Of a DNA stretch of 64,000 nucleotides, positions 63,999 to 64,000 are shown piece after piece. The notes under the pieces were generated by a model. That model did not search any database. It saw only the letters and a program-made list of their open reading frames with translations, and was not told where the DNA came from. The first letter of the stretch is position 1. The number at the start of each line of letters is the position of its first letter. Source of the stretch: Bacillus sp. (in: firmicutes) (GTDB taxonomy: Bacteria > Bacillota > Bacilli > Bacillales > Bacillaceae). The stretch is from assembly GCA_031180805.1 (NCBI GenBank), contig JAPSLL010000006.1, forward strand, positions 89,572 to 153,571, written 5' to 3'. A program made the position numbers and the translations under genes.

Positions 63999-64000
63999 TA

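Noticed and set aside
1..64000. tRNA, rRNA, CRISPR repeats, transposases or phage genes
   Set aside because: None was recognised by eye; subtle tRNA or short repeats could have been missed without a scan.

Overview
The window is AT-rich DNA from an endospore-forming, low-GC Gram-positive bacterium, most likely a Bacillaceae member. The evidence is a complete GerA/GerB/GerC-type germinant receptor operon, Bacillus-type families (DUF3231, CBO0543, DUF2639/YflJ-like, YqcI/YcgG, DUF2935, YezG, SelO with a CGT tail), strong AGGAGG ribosome binding sites with frequent TTG and GTG starts, a TPP riboswitch with a terminator, and a Bacillus-style cydABDC operon. I cannot name the species. No rRNA, tRNA, CRISPR array or complete insertion sequence was seen.

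Layout. 0-12.9 kb is an accessory stretch of small genes, many decaying: an MFS stub, a frameshifted cupin, a frameshifted GNAT, a gene with two in-frame stops, a ghost copy of a DinB gene, an alpha/beta-hydrolase tail and a GNAT head that now reads through the ndk terminator. Intact members include two DUF3231 paralogues, two CBO0543 membrane paralogues, VOC, DinB, GNAT and ndk. 13-20.4 kb holds prs and the cytochrome bd operon cydA-cydB-cydD-cydC, with overlapping reading frames. 20.4-26.6 kb is a run of single genes (DUF2639-like, DUF2935, YqcI/YcgG, SelO, MFS, aldo/keto reductase, a 49-aa protein). 26.8-29.0 kb is an array of four immunity-type proteins (three SUKH/SMI1-KNR4, one YezG) with no toxin gene, one of them frameshifted. 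29-42 kb carries a PAS-GGDEF-EAL protein, a MATE-like exporter, thiMDE under a TPP riboswitch, an aldo/keto reductase with a Bcr/CflA exporter, a DJ-1/PfpI protein with a tautomerase, and oligoendopeptidase F.

42.5-55.7 kb is the most interesting part: a purine ring-opening cluster. A plus-strand operon encodes an NCS2 urate/xanthine-type permease, OHCU decarboxylase (UraD), a two-Rossmann FAD/NAD(P) oxidoreductase and 5-hydroxyisourate hydrolase (UraH). Allantoinase stands alone on the minus strand. A second minus-strand operon runs allantoate amidohydrolase, ureidoglycine-glyoxylate aminotransferase (PucG), a YbbY-like permease, an amidase-signature enzyme and a FAH-family enzyme. The regulator PucR is divergent from it. 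Together these would take urate to allantoin, allantoate, ureidoglycine and oxalurate plus glycine. No canonical uricase is present. The flavoprotein sits exactly between the two enzymes that process the urate oxidation product, so it is a candidate replacement urate hydroxylase. The amidase and FAH enzyme are candidates for the steps after PucG.

55.8-64 kb holds a methyltransferase, the gerABC-type operon and a large GH2 glycoside hydrolase with extra C-terminal modules that ends at the window edge.
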